From positions 1 to 36,070 of the forward strand of contig VYCW01000086.1 in assembly GCA_009843735.1 (NCBI GenBank): a stretch of DNA of 36,070 bases, written 5' to 3'. Below the pieces are notes generated by a model. That model was not told the DNA's origin. It made no database searches and saw only the letters and a list, made by a program, of their open reading frames with translations. Origin of the DNA: Acidimicrobiaceae bacterium (GTDB lineage: Bacteria; Actinomycetota; Acidimicrobiia; Acidimicrobiales; Aldehydirespiratoraceae). Shown one piece after another: positions 22,002 to 29,141 of the stretch (position 1 is the stretch's first letter; each line of letters begins with the position of its first letter). Position numbers and translations under genes: made by a program.

Positions 22002-23666
22002 ATGTCTGATGCCACCGGTGAGCCGGGTAGCCGCGTGATCGCGGGCGCCTTGCGGGACACCGGGGCCGATGCTGTCTTCACGGTGACGGGAGGACACTTC
22101 CTCCCCACATACCACGAGCTCGGCCGGATGGGCTCGCCCCGAATCGTCGCGGCCCGTCACGAGCAGGGCGCCGGCTACATGGCGTCCGGCTATGCCTTGG
22201 CCAGTGGCCGACCGGGGGTAGTGCTGTCGGGAGCGCCCGGACCGGGCGCCACCAACCTGGCCACCGCGGTCGCCAACGCCCAGGCGGACTCCATCCCGCT
22301 GCTGGTGCTGACCGCCCAGGTCGACCGGCGATACGTACACCGCAACATCCTCCAGTACTGCGACAACGTCGGGCTGTTCGCTCCGTTCTGCAAGAGTTCC
22401 GTGCAGGCGGCCTCTCTCGACGAGGTGCCCAACCTCATTGCCACCGGCCTGCAGCTGGCCGCATCGGGCCGTCCCGGCCCGGTGCATGTTGCGCTGCCCC
22501 AGAATCTCCAGGCCGACACCTCGGACCGGAGTGTCGAACCCCTCTCAACGGCCGCCGAGGCAGGCGCCGCCCCGGACGGGCCTGTCGTCGATGAGCTCGT
22601 GGCCCGTCTTGAGCATTCGAAGCGGCCTGCCGTCCTCGCCGGTCACGGCGTGATCCGCAGCGCCGGCACCGCCGCGCTGCGAGACCTCTGTGAGCGGCTC
22701 GGCGCTCCCGTCGCCACCAGCCGCTCCGGTATCGGCAGCATCTCCACCGACCATCGGTGCAGCGTCGGGATGCTCGGCTTCTACGGAACGGAAACAGCCC
22801 GCGACGCCATCGGCGCCGCCGACCTGGTGCTGGTCGCGGGATGCGCGCTCGGAGAGCAGACGACCTTCGGCTGGCGCCGCGACCTTCTTGGTGAAGGCAC
22901 GGCTCTGGTGCAGATCGACGCGGACCCCTCGCAGATCAACCGGGTCTATGAGACGGACCTCGGCATCGTCGGCAGCGCGGCCGCAGTATTGGAGGCCGTC
23001 TCCGGACGGGTCGGCCGGCGTGAGCAGTGGTACACCCGCCGACCGTCGCGCACCCCGCCGCAGAACGACCCCGCCCGTGGCCTGAGCGCGGCCACCGTGA
23101 TCGATGCGCTCAACCGGTGCGGGCCTGACGGCATGCTGGTGTCGGCCGACATCGGCAACCACCGGCTCTGGGTCTGCGAGCAGCTCGACGTGACCAGGCC
23201 GGAGGGGTTGCTGCAGTCCTGCGAGTTCGATGCCATGGGCTTCAGCCTGCCAGCCGCCATAGGGGCGGCCGTCGCCCGGGAGGGAGTCCCGGTCACGGCC
23301 ATCGCGGGAGACGGGGGATTCGTCCACACGATGGGAGAGTTGGCCGTCGCCCGAGACCTGAACCTGCCGGTAGTAGCCGTGGTCTTCGTCGATGGAGCCC
23401 TCGGGATCCTGCGCCACCAGGCCGAGGCCATGTACGGCGAAGACCACTTCGTGCGCCTCGGGCCCATCGACTTCGCCGCGGTAGCGCGCGCCTTCGGTAT
23501 CGAGGCTCGCAACGTCGGGGTCGCGAGCGAGGTCGACGCGGCCTTCGAGTGGGCCCTGTCGCTGGGCGGACCGGCGCTGCTCGCGGTCGAGATCGACCCG
23601 GAGGAGGTCTTCCCGCCTCTGCGCACCAAGATCGAGCAGCGCAAGATCGACCTCATGGGCCGGTGA
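22002..23666 (+). CDS. Thiamine-diphosphate-dependent enzyme, acetolactate synthase large-subunit-like
   Basis: 554 aa with the three POX-type domains: Pyr domain (1-175) with the activating Glu54 in ARHEQGAGYMASGYA, central domain (about 195-330; LAGHGVIRSAG), and PP domain with AGDGGFVHTMGELAVARDLN. In the ThDP motif the usual NN after GDG is Asp-Gly (VFVDGALGIL), so the second Mg ligand is atypical. The Glu excludes glyoxylate carboligase, which has Val there. No IlvN-type regulatory subunit follows; instead an amino-acid-synthesis-family gene does, so a catabolic 2-oxo acid lyase or decarboxylase is more likely than acetolactate synthase. ATG at 22002 with GGAG at 7-nt spacing; the long frame upstream crosses the divergent region and is not coding. 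Confidence 0.9.
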   Translation: MSDATGEPGSRVIAGALRDTGADAVFTVTGGHFLPTYHELGRMGSPRIVAARHEQGAGYMASGYALASGRPGVVLSGAPGPGATNLATAVANAQADSIPLLVLTAQVDRRYVHRNILQYCDNVGLFAPFCKSSVQAASLDEVPNLIATGLQLAASGRPGPVHVALPQNLQADTSDRSVEPLSTAAEAGAAPDGPVVDELVARLEHSKRPAVLAGHGVIRSAGTAALRDLCERLGAPVATSRSGIGSISTDHRCSVGMLGFYGTETARDAIGAADLVLVAGCALGEQTTFGWRRDLLGEGTALVQIDADPSQINRVYETDLGIVGSAAAVLEAVSGRVGRREQWYTRRPSRTPPQNDPARGLSAATVIDALNRCGPDGMLVSADIGNHRLWVCEQLDVTRPEGLLQSCEFDAMGFSLPAAIGAAVAREGVPVTAIAGDGGFVHTMGELAVARDLNLPVVAVVFVDGALGILRHQAEAMYGEDHFVRLGPIDFAAVARAFGIEARNVGVASEVDAAFEWALSLGGPALLAVEIDPEEVFPPLRTKIEQRKIDLMGR

Positions 23667-23724
23667 CACACCTCCGTTCGACGCCTGACAGCCCGCCCCG
23701 AGACCGTGCCGACGAGGAGGCCAC

Positions 23725-24294
23725 ATGAAGGGGATCCGCAAGATCCACACCTCGATCGAGGAGACCCGCGTGGAGGGCGGCCGGGACGTCGCGCCGCCCC
23801 TGACAACGGTGATCGTGGCCGCGGTCATGCCCAATCCGTGGGCCGGCCGCCCCTTCGTGGAGGACCTGCATCCCGACATCTTGACCTTCGCCAGCGATCT
23901 CGGCGTCCTGCTGGCTGACCGCCTCGTGGACGCATTCGGATCGCCGGAGGCGCTGGAGGCGTACGGCAAGTCCTCGGTGGTGGGAGTGGACGGCGAGATC
24001 GAGCACGCCAACGCCATGGTCCACACGCTCATGTTCGGCGATCCGATCCGTGGCCGGGCTGACGCGTCCAGCACCCTCGTGTTCACCAACACCCGGGGAG
24101 GCCCCGGCGCGCCGATCATCGTGCCCATGGTTCACAAGGAGGAGATGCTGAGGCGGACCCACTACCACACCGCCCAGACGGCAATCGCCGACGCTCCGCG
24201 GGCCGACGAGGTGATCGTGGCGCTTGCGGGAGCCAGCCGCAGCCGGCCCTTCCCCCGGATAGGGGACCGGGACCTCGACGAGCCCCACCGTTAG
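23725..24294 (+). CDS. Amino acid synthesis family protein (DUF1185)
   Basis: 189 aa. MKGIRKIHTSIEETRVEGG at the N-terminus, VIVAAVMPNPWAGRPF, the GxDGEIEHANAMVHTLMFGDPIR block and the GPGAPIIVPMVHK block match the PF06684 family as I recall it. Function is not established despite the name; such genes often sit among luciferase-like oxidoreductases, amidohydrolases and ABC importers in catabolic loci, as here. ATG at 23725 has GAGGAGG at good spacing. It follows the ThDP gene by 58 bp and converges with the GntR gene. Confidence 0.85.
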   Translation: MKGIRKIHTSIEETRVEGGRDVAPPLTTVIVAAVMPNPWAGRPFVEDLHPDILTFASDLGVLLADRLVDAFGSPEALEAYGKSSVVGVDGEIEHANAMVHTLMFGDPIRGRADASSTLVFTNTRGGPGAPIIVPMVHKEEMLRRTHYHTAQTAIADAPRADEVIVALAGASRSRPFPRIGDRDLDEPHR

Positions 24295-24326
24295 CCGCGA
24301 ACTCGAGCAGGGTCGGGATCGACGGC

Positions 24327-25004
24327 TCAGGCTGACTTCTGGGCGGTCTCGTTCCCTGCCACTGCGATCGCCTCGGCCAGCGCGGCTATGGCATGAGCCC
24401 TGTGCATGTGGCTCTCGTCGAGGAAGGTGTCGACGTCCCTGTCGGCGATCGCTTGCATCATCCGGTGATGCTGGTCGTGCACTAGCCGCCGGTTCTCGGG
24501 CGACATCAGGTAGCGCACGCGATAGCGGTCCGAGGAGTCCCACAGGATTCGCAGGACCCGCACCAGCTGGGGCATCTCCGCCGCCTCGAACACGGTGAAG
24601 TGGAACCGCCGGTTCACCGCCGTCAGGGAGACGACGTCTTCCTGCACCTCGTCCATCTCGTGGACGATCTCTCGCAGGCGGACCACGGTGTCGGCCCCCA
24701 AGCGCGGGATTGCCCGGCTGACCGCCTCCGTCTCCAGGAGTTCCCGGATCCGGTAGATGTCGATGAGGTCGTCCATGTCGAGGGTCGCCACCACATAGCC
24801 CCGATGGGGCCGGTAGTGGACATGCCCCTCGCCTTCGAGGATCCTCAGCGCTTCCCGCACCGGTACGGCCGACACCCCGAGCTCCTCGCCCAGAGCGTCC
24901 GGGCGGATGGACTCTCCCGGCGCCAGCCGGCCGTCCAGGAGCTGCTGGCGTATCTCCGCCAGCACGGCCTCCTGGGCGGTCTTGGGCCTTTCAAATGAGC
25001 TCAC
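24327..25004 (-). CDS. GntR-family regulator, FadR/FCD subgroup
   Basis: 225 aa. A winged helix (about 8-75) contains LGEELGVSAVPVREALRILEGEG and YRPHRGYVV. The C-terminal FCD helical bundle (about 80-215) carries the metal/ligand-site residues Asn131, His135, His179 and His199 (or neighbouring His). Effectors of this group are usually carboxylic acids. The start is GTG at 25004. It diverges from the ABC binding-protein gene across 92 bp that contain a strong promoter, so it most likely controls the importer and itself. Confidence 0.93.
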   Translation of the reverse strand: MSSFERPKTAQEAVLAEIRQQLLDGRLAPGESIRPDALGEELGVSAVPVREALRILEGEGHVHYRPHRGYVVATLDMDDLIDIYRIRELLETEAVSRAIPRLGADTVVRLREIVHEMDEVQEDVVSLTAVNRRFHFTVFEAAEMPQLVRVLRILWDSSDRYRVRYLMSPENRRLVHDQHHRMMQAIADRDVDTFLDESHMHRAHAIAALAEAIAVAGNETAQKSA

Positions 25005-25034
25005 AACGCCCCATCATGCCACAAGTGGGCGGAG

Positions 25035-25063
25035 TTGACATCCGATTGATGATTTCCTATAGA
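25035..25063 (+). promoter_or_regulatory. Sigma-70-type promoter of the ABC importer operon
   Basis: A perfect -35 TTGACA (25035-25040), a 17-bp spacer and -10 TATAGA (25058-25063). Transcription would begin near 25070, giving a leader of about 27 nt that includes the GGAGGGAG Shine-Dalgarno of the binding-protein gene. The GntR gene reads away from the same 92-bp region, so its operator is expected to overlap. A CCAC-AA-GTGG inverted repeat at 25019-25028 is one candidate but is short. Confidence 0.75.
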
Positions 25064-25096
25064 GTTTTGCCGTCTCAACGGCGGAGGGAGACCATC

Positions 25097-26347
25097 ATGA
25101 ACGAGACGAGAAATCGGACCAGACGACTGCGCTGGCTCGCGGTGCCGTTCGCAGCAGCCCTGCTGTTCACAGCCTGCGGCGACGACGAAGAGGCGGAGCC
25201 GGCCGCTCCGGCGCCGGCACCGGCCGAGGAGGCTGCTCCGGCACCCGATCCAGAGCCTGCCCCCGAGTCGGTCGACGAGGAAGAGGGCCACGACCACGAC
25301 GAGGACGACGGCCACGACCACGACGAGGAAGAGGGCCACGACCACGACGAGGAAGAGGGCCACGACGAGGAAGAGGGCCACGACGAGGACGAGCCTGAGC
25401 CCGAGCCCACGGTCCCGCCCGAGCCGATCGACATCCGCCTCGTGACATGGGGCGCAGCCAAGTTCATCGACTTCATCGACCTGTACGTGGCCGAGGAGAA
25501 CGGCTACTTCGCTGAGGCCGGAGTGACTCTTGAGCAGCTCCCGGGCGCGGGCGCAGGCGACGCGGTTCGCCAGCTGGTGGCCGGCAACGCCGACATAGCT
25601 ATGGCCGACGCACTGTCCGGCTTCTTCGCGACCATCGCGGGAGCCGACCTTGAAGGCATCTACTGCCCGTACACGCAGAACTGGATGACCATGCTGGTCA
25701 ACACCGCTTCCGGCGTCGAGTCGCCGGAGGACCTGCGGGGCAAGACGGTGGCGGTCACGTCGCAGGCCTCAACCAGCAAGTGGTACGCCGCCCTGCTGCT
25801 CGCCGACAACGGCATCACCGAGGAGGACGTGACTTTCGCGGCCACCGGCATCGCCTTCGGTGAGGCTCTGCTCGGCGGGCAGGCCCAGGCCGCGTCTACG
25901 TGGGGCTCGATCAACTGGGCCCTCCTCGAGGCCGGCGGCATCCCCGAGGACCAGGTCGGCGACTACGAGATCTGGCAGTACGACCAGGTGCCCGGTCCCA
26001 ACGACGTGTACTTCGCCAACCGGAGCTGGGTCGACGAGAACTCCGACGGTGTCCAGCGGTTCATCGACGCCCTGGAGAAGGCCAAGCTGTGGATCGAGGA
26101 GAACCCCGAGGCCGCGGCCGAGATCGGTTCCCGCCATGCGGTCGGTGCCGACAACATGGACCGGAACCTCGCGGTGATCGACTACCGGATCCAGATGCAG
26201 AACAACGGCCCCGGCGTCTCCGAGAACGGCATGGGCTGGTGCGACGTGGCCACCATCCAGGACGTGGCCGACCAGGCCACTGCACTGGGCATCCTGCCGG
26301 ACTCGGCCGATGCCTCAGCGGTGATCTCCAACCGGTTCATCAACTAA
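25097..26347 (+). CDS. ABC transporter substrate-binding lipoprotein (SsuA/THI5-like) with a His/Asp/Glu-rich linker
   Basis: 416 aa. The signal peptide ends in lipobox FTAC with lipidated Cys27. Residues 28-59 are Ala/Pro/Glu-rich; residues 60-98 repeat EEEGHDHD-like units with eight His; a short EPEPEP stretch precedes the folded domain. From about 110 a type II binding fold of the nitrate/sulfonate/pyrimidine-precursor group follows: LVTWGAAKFIDFIDLYVAEE, YFAEAGVTLEQLPGAG, DLRGKTVAVTSQAST and FANRSWVDEN. Two Cys (YCPYT; GWCDV) could form a disulphide. ATG at 25097 has GGAGGGAG; the frame upstream to 24995 crosses the promoter and is not used. His-rich linkers are typical of zinc-binding proteins such as ZnuA, not this group. 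Confidence 0.93.
   Translation: MNETRNRTRRLRWLAVPFAAALLFTACGDDEEAEPAAPAPAPAEEAAPAPDPEPAPESVDEEEGHDHDEDDGHDHDEEEGHDHDEEEGHDEEEGHDEDEPEPEPTVPPEPIDIRLVTWGAAKFIDFIDLYVAEENGYFAEAGVTLEQLPGAGAGDAVRQLVAGNADIAMADALSGFFATIAGADLEGIYCPYTQNWMTMLVNTASGVESPEDLRGKTVAVTSQASTSKWYAALLLADNGITEEDVTFAATGIAFGEALLGGQAQAASTWGSINWALLEAGGIPEDQVGDYEIWQYDQVPGPNDVYFANRSWVDENSDGVQRFIDALEKAKLWIEENPEAAAEIGSRHAVGADNMDRNLAVIDYRIQMQNNGPGVSENGMGWCDVATIQDVADQATALGILPDSADASAVISNRFIN
25274..25390 (+). repeat. Tandem repeat coding the His/Asp/Glu tract
   Basis: Degenerate 24-bp units (GAG GAA GAG GGC CAC GAC CAC GAC type), three full copies and two shortened 18-bp copies, encode residues 60-98 of the binding protein. Codons are nearly identical between copies, which indicates recent expansion by slippage. 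Confidence 0.85.
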
Positions 26348-26358
26348 TCGACAACTAG

Positions 26359-26398
26359 CCTGAACCCGGCGGGCACCCGGTGCCCGTCGGGGTTCAGG
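26359..26398 (+). promoter_or_regulatory. Long intercistronic hairpin overlapping the ATPase Shine-Dalgarno
   Basis: Arms cctgaacccggcgggcac and gtgcccgtcggggttcagg pair over about 18 bp with one bulge and one G-U, closing a 3-nt loop. There is no T-run, so full termination is unlikely. The 3' arm ends at 26398 and overlaps the AGGGG (26396-26400) serving the GTG at 26407. It probably stabilises the binding-protein mRNA and lowers ATPase translation, a common way of making more binding protein than membrane components. Confidence 0.65.
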
Positions 26399-26406
26399 GG
26401 CAGAGC

Positions 26407-27189
26407 GTGAACGACCAGACCGGAGAGCTCTCGGGGCGCGGCCACATCGAGATCGACGGCCTCACCAAGACCTTCGCGTCCGACGCCGGAGACATCACGG
26501 CCATCGAGGGCATCGACTTCGACATCGCGCCCCGCGAGTTCGTCGGCATCGTCGGGCCCAGCGGCTGCGGCAAGAGCACGCTGCTGCGATGCGTGGGCGG
26601 CCTCATAGCGCCCTCCACCGGGGAGGTGCGCATCGGCGGTGAGGTCGTCACGACCCCCGACCGGCGCATCGGCTACGTCTTCCAGAAGGCGGTGCTGCTG
26701 CCGTGGCGCAGGGTCCTCGACAATGTGATGCTGCCGTTCGAGGTGATGCGCCGGCCCACCGAAGAGGACAGGCGCAAGGCGCACGAAGTGCTGGAGATGG
26801 TGGGTCTCGCGGAGTACCTGCAGCACCGGCCGGGCGAGTTGTCGGGAGGCATGCAGCAGCGGGTGTCGGTGGCCCGGGCCCTGGCGGTGGAGCCCTCAAT
26901 CCTGTTGATGGACGAGCCCTTCGGCGCCCTCGACGCCCAGACCCGGGATCTCATGAACCTGGAGCTCCTCCGCATCTGGCAGGAGTCCCAGACCACGGTG
27001 GTGTTCGTGACCCACGACATCGGCGAGGCGCTGTTCCTGTCGGATCGGGTGATGGTGATGTCGGCCCGTCCCGGGAGCGTCCAGGACGTGATCGACGTGG
27101 ATCTGGAGCGGCCCCGCACCTTCGAGCAGGTCGAGGGGGACGAGCGGTTCTGGTCGCTGCGCCAGCGGATCAGGGATCAGCTCGAATGA
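26407..27189 (+). CDS. ABC transporter ATP-binding protein (SsuB/TauB-like)
   Basis: 260 aa. Walker A GPSGCGKST (50-58), Q-loop Gln93 in YVFQKAVLLPWR, signature LSGGMQQR (145-152), Walker B LLMDEP with catalytic Glu170, D-loop GALD and switch His203 in THDIGEA. LLPWR after the Q-loop is typical of the nitrate/sulfonate/taurine importers, matching the binding protein. Start GTG 26407 was chosen for the AGGGG at 7-nt spacing; an in-frame GTG at 26380 lies inside the hairpin loop. It energises the permease encoded next. Confidence 0.95.
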   Translation: MNDQTGELSGRGHIEIDGLTKTFASDAGDITAIEGIDFDIAPREFVGIVGPSGCGKSTLLRCVGGLIAPSTGEVRIGGEVVTTPDRRIGYVFQKAVLLPWRRVLDNVMLPFEVMRRPTEEDRRKAHEVLEMVGLAEYLQHRPGELSGGMQQRVSVARALAVEPSILLMDEPFGALDAQTRDLMNLELLRIWQESQTTVVFVTHDIGEALFLSDRVMVMSARPGSVQDVIDVDLERPRTFEQVEGDERFWSLRQRIRDQLE

Positions 27190-27229
27190 GGCGGCCCCCG
27201 GGCATGAGAACGCCTTTGGGGAAGGCGAC

Positions 27230-28045
27230 ATGAAGCGGCTGCTGAAGGCGGCGCGCTCCGAGGCGTGGATCGGCAGGGTGCTGGTGCTGCTGTCGGCCGT
27301 CGTGCTGATCGTGGTCTGGCACCTGTGGGCCAGGACCAACTCCCCGCTGGTCCTACCCGAGCCGGGTCCGGTGCTGAGCCGTCTGATCGACTACGTGGGG
27401 TCCGGTAGGGCCAACCCTCACATCTGGATCACCGTGCAGGAGATCGTGCTGGGATTCGCGCTGGGCGGTGTGGCCGGCATCGGCCTGGGCACCCTGGCCT
27501 CCGAGTTCGGGATCGCCCGGCGCGTGATCATGCCCTACGTCATCATCACCCAGGCGCTGCCCAAGTTCGCGCTGGCACCGATCCTGGTGATCTGGTTCGG
27601 CTTCGGCATGACTCCCAAGGTGATCATCGCGGCCCTCATCGCCTTCTTCCCGCTCCTGGAGAACACCTACCTCGGGCTCACAACGGCACCGGCGGAGATG
27701 CTGGAGCTGTTCCGTGCGTTGCGAGCCTCCCGGTGGACGACCCTGACCAAATGCAAGGCCCTGCACGCAGTCCCCGCGGTGTTCAGCGGGCTGCGGGTCG
27801 CGCTCATGCTGGCGCTGGTGGGCGCAGTGGTGGCCGAGTACGTCGGCGCCAACAAGGGTCTCGGGGCGCTGATCATCGTGTCGCAGGGAACGCTCGACAC
27901 CGAACTGATGTTCGTGGCCTTCGTGCAGCTGACCGTGCTCGGGCTGCTGCTCGACAAGCTTCACGGTCTCGTGTACCGGCTGGTGATGCGCCGGCTGTAC
28001 GGCTCGATCGGCGCCGAGATGCGGGCCGCGGGCGTGTCGGTGTGA
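27230..28045 (+). CDS. ABC transporter permease (SsuC-like)
   Basis: 271 aa with about six membrane segments: VLVLLSAVVLIVVWHLW near the N-terminus, GFALGGVAGIGLGTLA, ALAPILVIWFGFGMTPKVIIAALIA and others. The coupling-helix EAA-type loop reads EMLELFRALRASRWTTLTKCKALHAVPAVFSGLRVAL in outline, with the conserved Ala/Gly positions. It completes a three-gene type I importer with the two preceding genes. ATG at 27230 follows GGGAAGG. The flavin monooxygenase gene lies 34 bp downstream. Confidence 0.95.
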   Translation: MKRLLKAARSEAWIGRVLVLLSAVVLIVVWHLWARTNSPLVLPEPGPVLSRLIDYVGSGRANPHIWITVQEIVLGFALGGVAGIGLGTLASEFGIARRVIMPYVIITQALPKFALAPILVIWFGFGMTPKVIIAALIAFFPLLENTYLGLTTAPAEMLELFRALRASRWTTLTKCKALHAVPAVFSGLRVALMLALVGAVVAEYVGANKGLGALIIVSQGTLDTELMFVAFVQLTVLGLLLDKLHGLVYRLVMRRLYGSIGAEMRAAGVSV

Positions 28046-28059
28046 TGCCGGTGGGCAGA

Positions 28060-28073
28060 CCTGCGGGAGCAGG
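28060..28073 (+). promoter_or_regulatory. Short hairpin with GGGA tetraloop covering the flavin enzyme Shine-Dalgarno
   Basis: cctgc-ggga-gcagg is a perfect 5-bp stem closed by a GNRA-type tetraloop. The AGGA that serves the ATG at 28080 starts in its 3' arm. The stem is short, so the effect on translation is uncertain. Confidence 0.3.
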
Positions 28074-28079
28074 AACCTG

Positions 28080-29066
28080 ATGGACTTCGGCTGGCGGGTG
28101 CCCTCCTACGCCGGGCCGCTCACCACCCCCGCCTCGGCGCGTGCCCTGGTCCCGTACTTCACCCGGGTGGAGGAGGCCGGCTTCTCCGGGCTGTGGGTGA
28201 TCGACCACTTGCTGGTGGCGCCCAACGTGTACTCGGTGGCCTGGCAGGATCCCATGATCACCCTGGCCGTGGCCGCGGGGGCCACCGAGCGGATCCGCCT
28301 GGGAACGGCCATCCTTTGCGCGCCGTTCCGCCATCCGACCATCATCGCCAAGGAGGTCGCCAGCCTCGACAGCCTCTCGGGAGGCGGCCGGGTGGTTCTG
28401 GGCGTCGGCACGGGCCACGACGACATGGAGTTCGCGTCGGTGGGGGTGCCGCGGCGCGAGCGCGGTCGCCGCACCGACGAGGCCTTGGAGCTGATCGGGC
28501 TGCTGCTGAGCACCGACGACGTGAGCTTCGAGGGCACCTACTACCGCGTCGACGACGGGACCACCCTCTACCCGCGGCCCGAGCAGCCGATCCCGGTCTG
28601 GATCGGCGGCGGCTCCCAGGTACACGTCGTCGACAACGTGGACACACCCAACATGGCACCGGCCGTGCTGGCCCGGATCGGCCGCCACGACGGCTGGATC
28701 TGCCGGTCCAGCGGCACCAGCCCCGAGATCGTGGCCGGCGACATCGCGTCAGTGCGCGGCTACCTGGAGGCCCGACGGGACATGAGCACCTTCACCATGT
28801 CGCACGCTCAGTGGCTGCACATCGTCGACTCGGCCGACCGCGACAACGTGATCGCCGAGCAGCTCGCCGCCTACCGGACGGTGATGGACGTCAAGCGCTC
28901 CGACGCCGACCTGCAGAACGCCTATCTGTTCGGCACCATCGACGAGATGACGGCGCGCATCAGGGCCCTGGCCGAGGCCGGGATCGACCATCTCATCATC
29001 AACCCGCTGACCGACGATCCCCGTCAGATCGACCTATTCGCCAACAAGATCATGGCCAACGTCTGA
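28080..29066 (+). CDS. LLM-class flavin-dependent oxidoreductase, probably F420- or FMN-using
   Basis: 328 aa TIM barrel. FSGLWVIDHLL, IRLGTAILCAPFRHP, LSGGGRVVLGVGTGHDDMEF and PVWIGGGSQ are luciferase-like/F420-dependent family motifs. VPSYAG at the N-terminus lies at the flavin site. It differs clearly from the 14676 homologue, which has the WTVEHHFLEE loop. Ring oxidation or reduction of the imported compound is a reasonable role, since importer and enamidase genes flank it in the same direction. ATG at 28080. Confidence 0.87.
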   Translation: MDFGWRVPSYAGPLTTPASARALVPYFTRVEEAGFSGLWVIDHLLVAPNVYSVAWQDPMITLAVAAGATERIRLGTAILCAPFRHPTIIAKEVASLDSLSGGGRVVLGVGTGHDDMEFASVGVPRRERGRRTDEALELIGLLLSTDDVSFEGTYYRVDDGTTLYPRPEQPIPVWIGGGSQVHVVDNVDTPNMAPAVLARIGRHDGWICRSSGTSPEIVAGDIASVRGYLEARRDMSTFTMSHAQWLHIVDSADRDNVIAEQLAAYRTVMDVKRSDADLQNAYLFGTIDEMTARIRALAEAGIDHLIINPLTDDPRQIDLFANKIMANV

Positions 29067-29141
29067 AGATGCCGGCCCGCTGTGCGGTGTCGAGCCGGCT
29101 CAGGTCGGCAGCGGCCGCACCACGCCTCCGGAGGTGACCCA

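Noticed and set aside
22002-23666. Glyoxylate carboligase, which would fit purine degradation
   Set aside because: Glyoxylate carboligase has Val where this protein has Glu54, and no hyi, glxR or allantoin genes are nearby.
25019-25028. CCAC-AA-GTGG as the GntR operator
   Set aside because: The repeat is short, lies upstream of the -35 box, and does not match the usual FadR-subgroup operator pattern well enough to be annotated separately.
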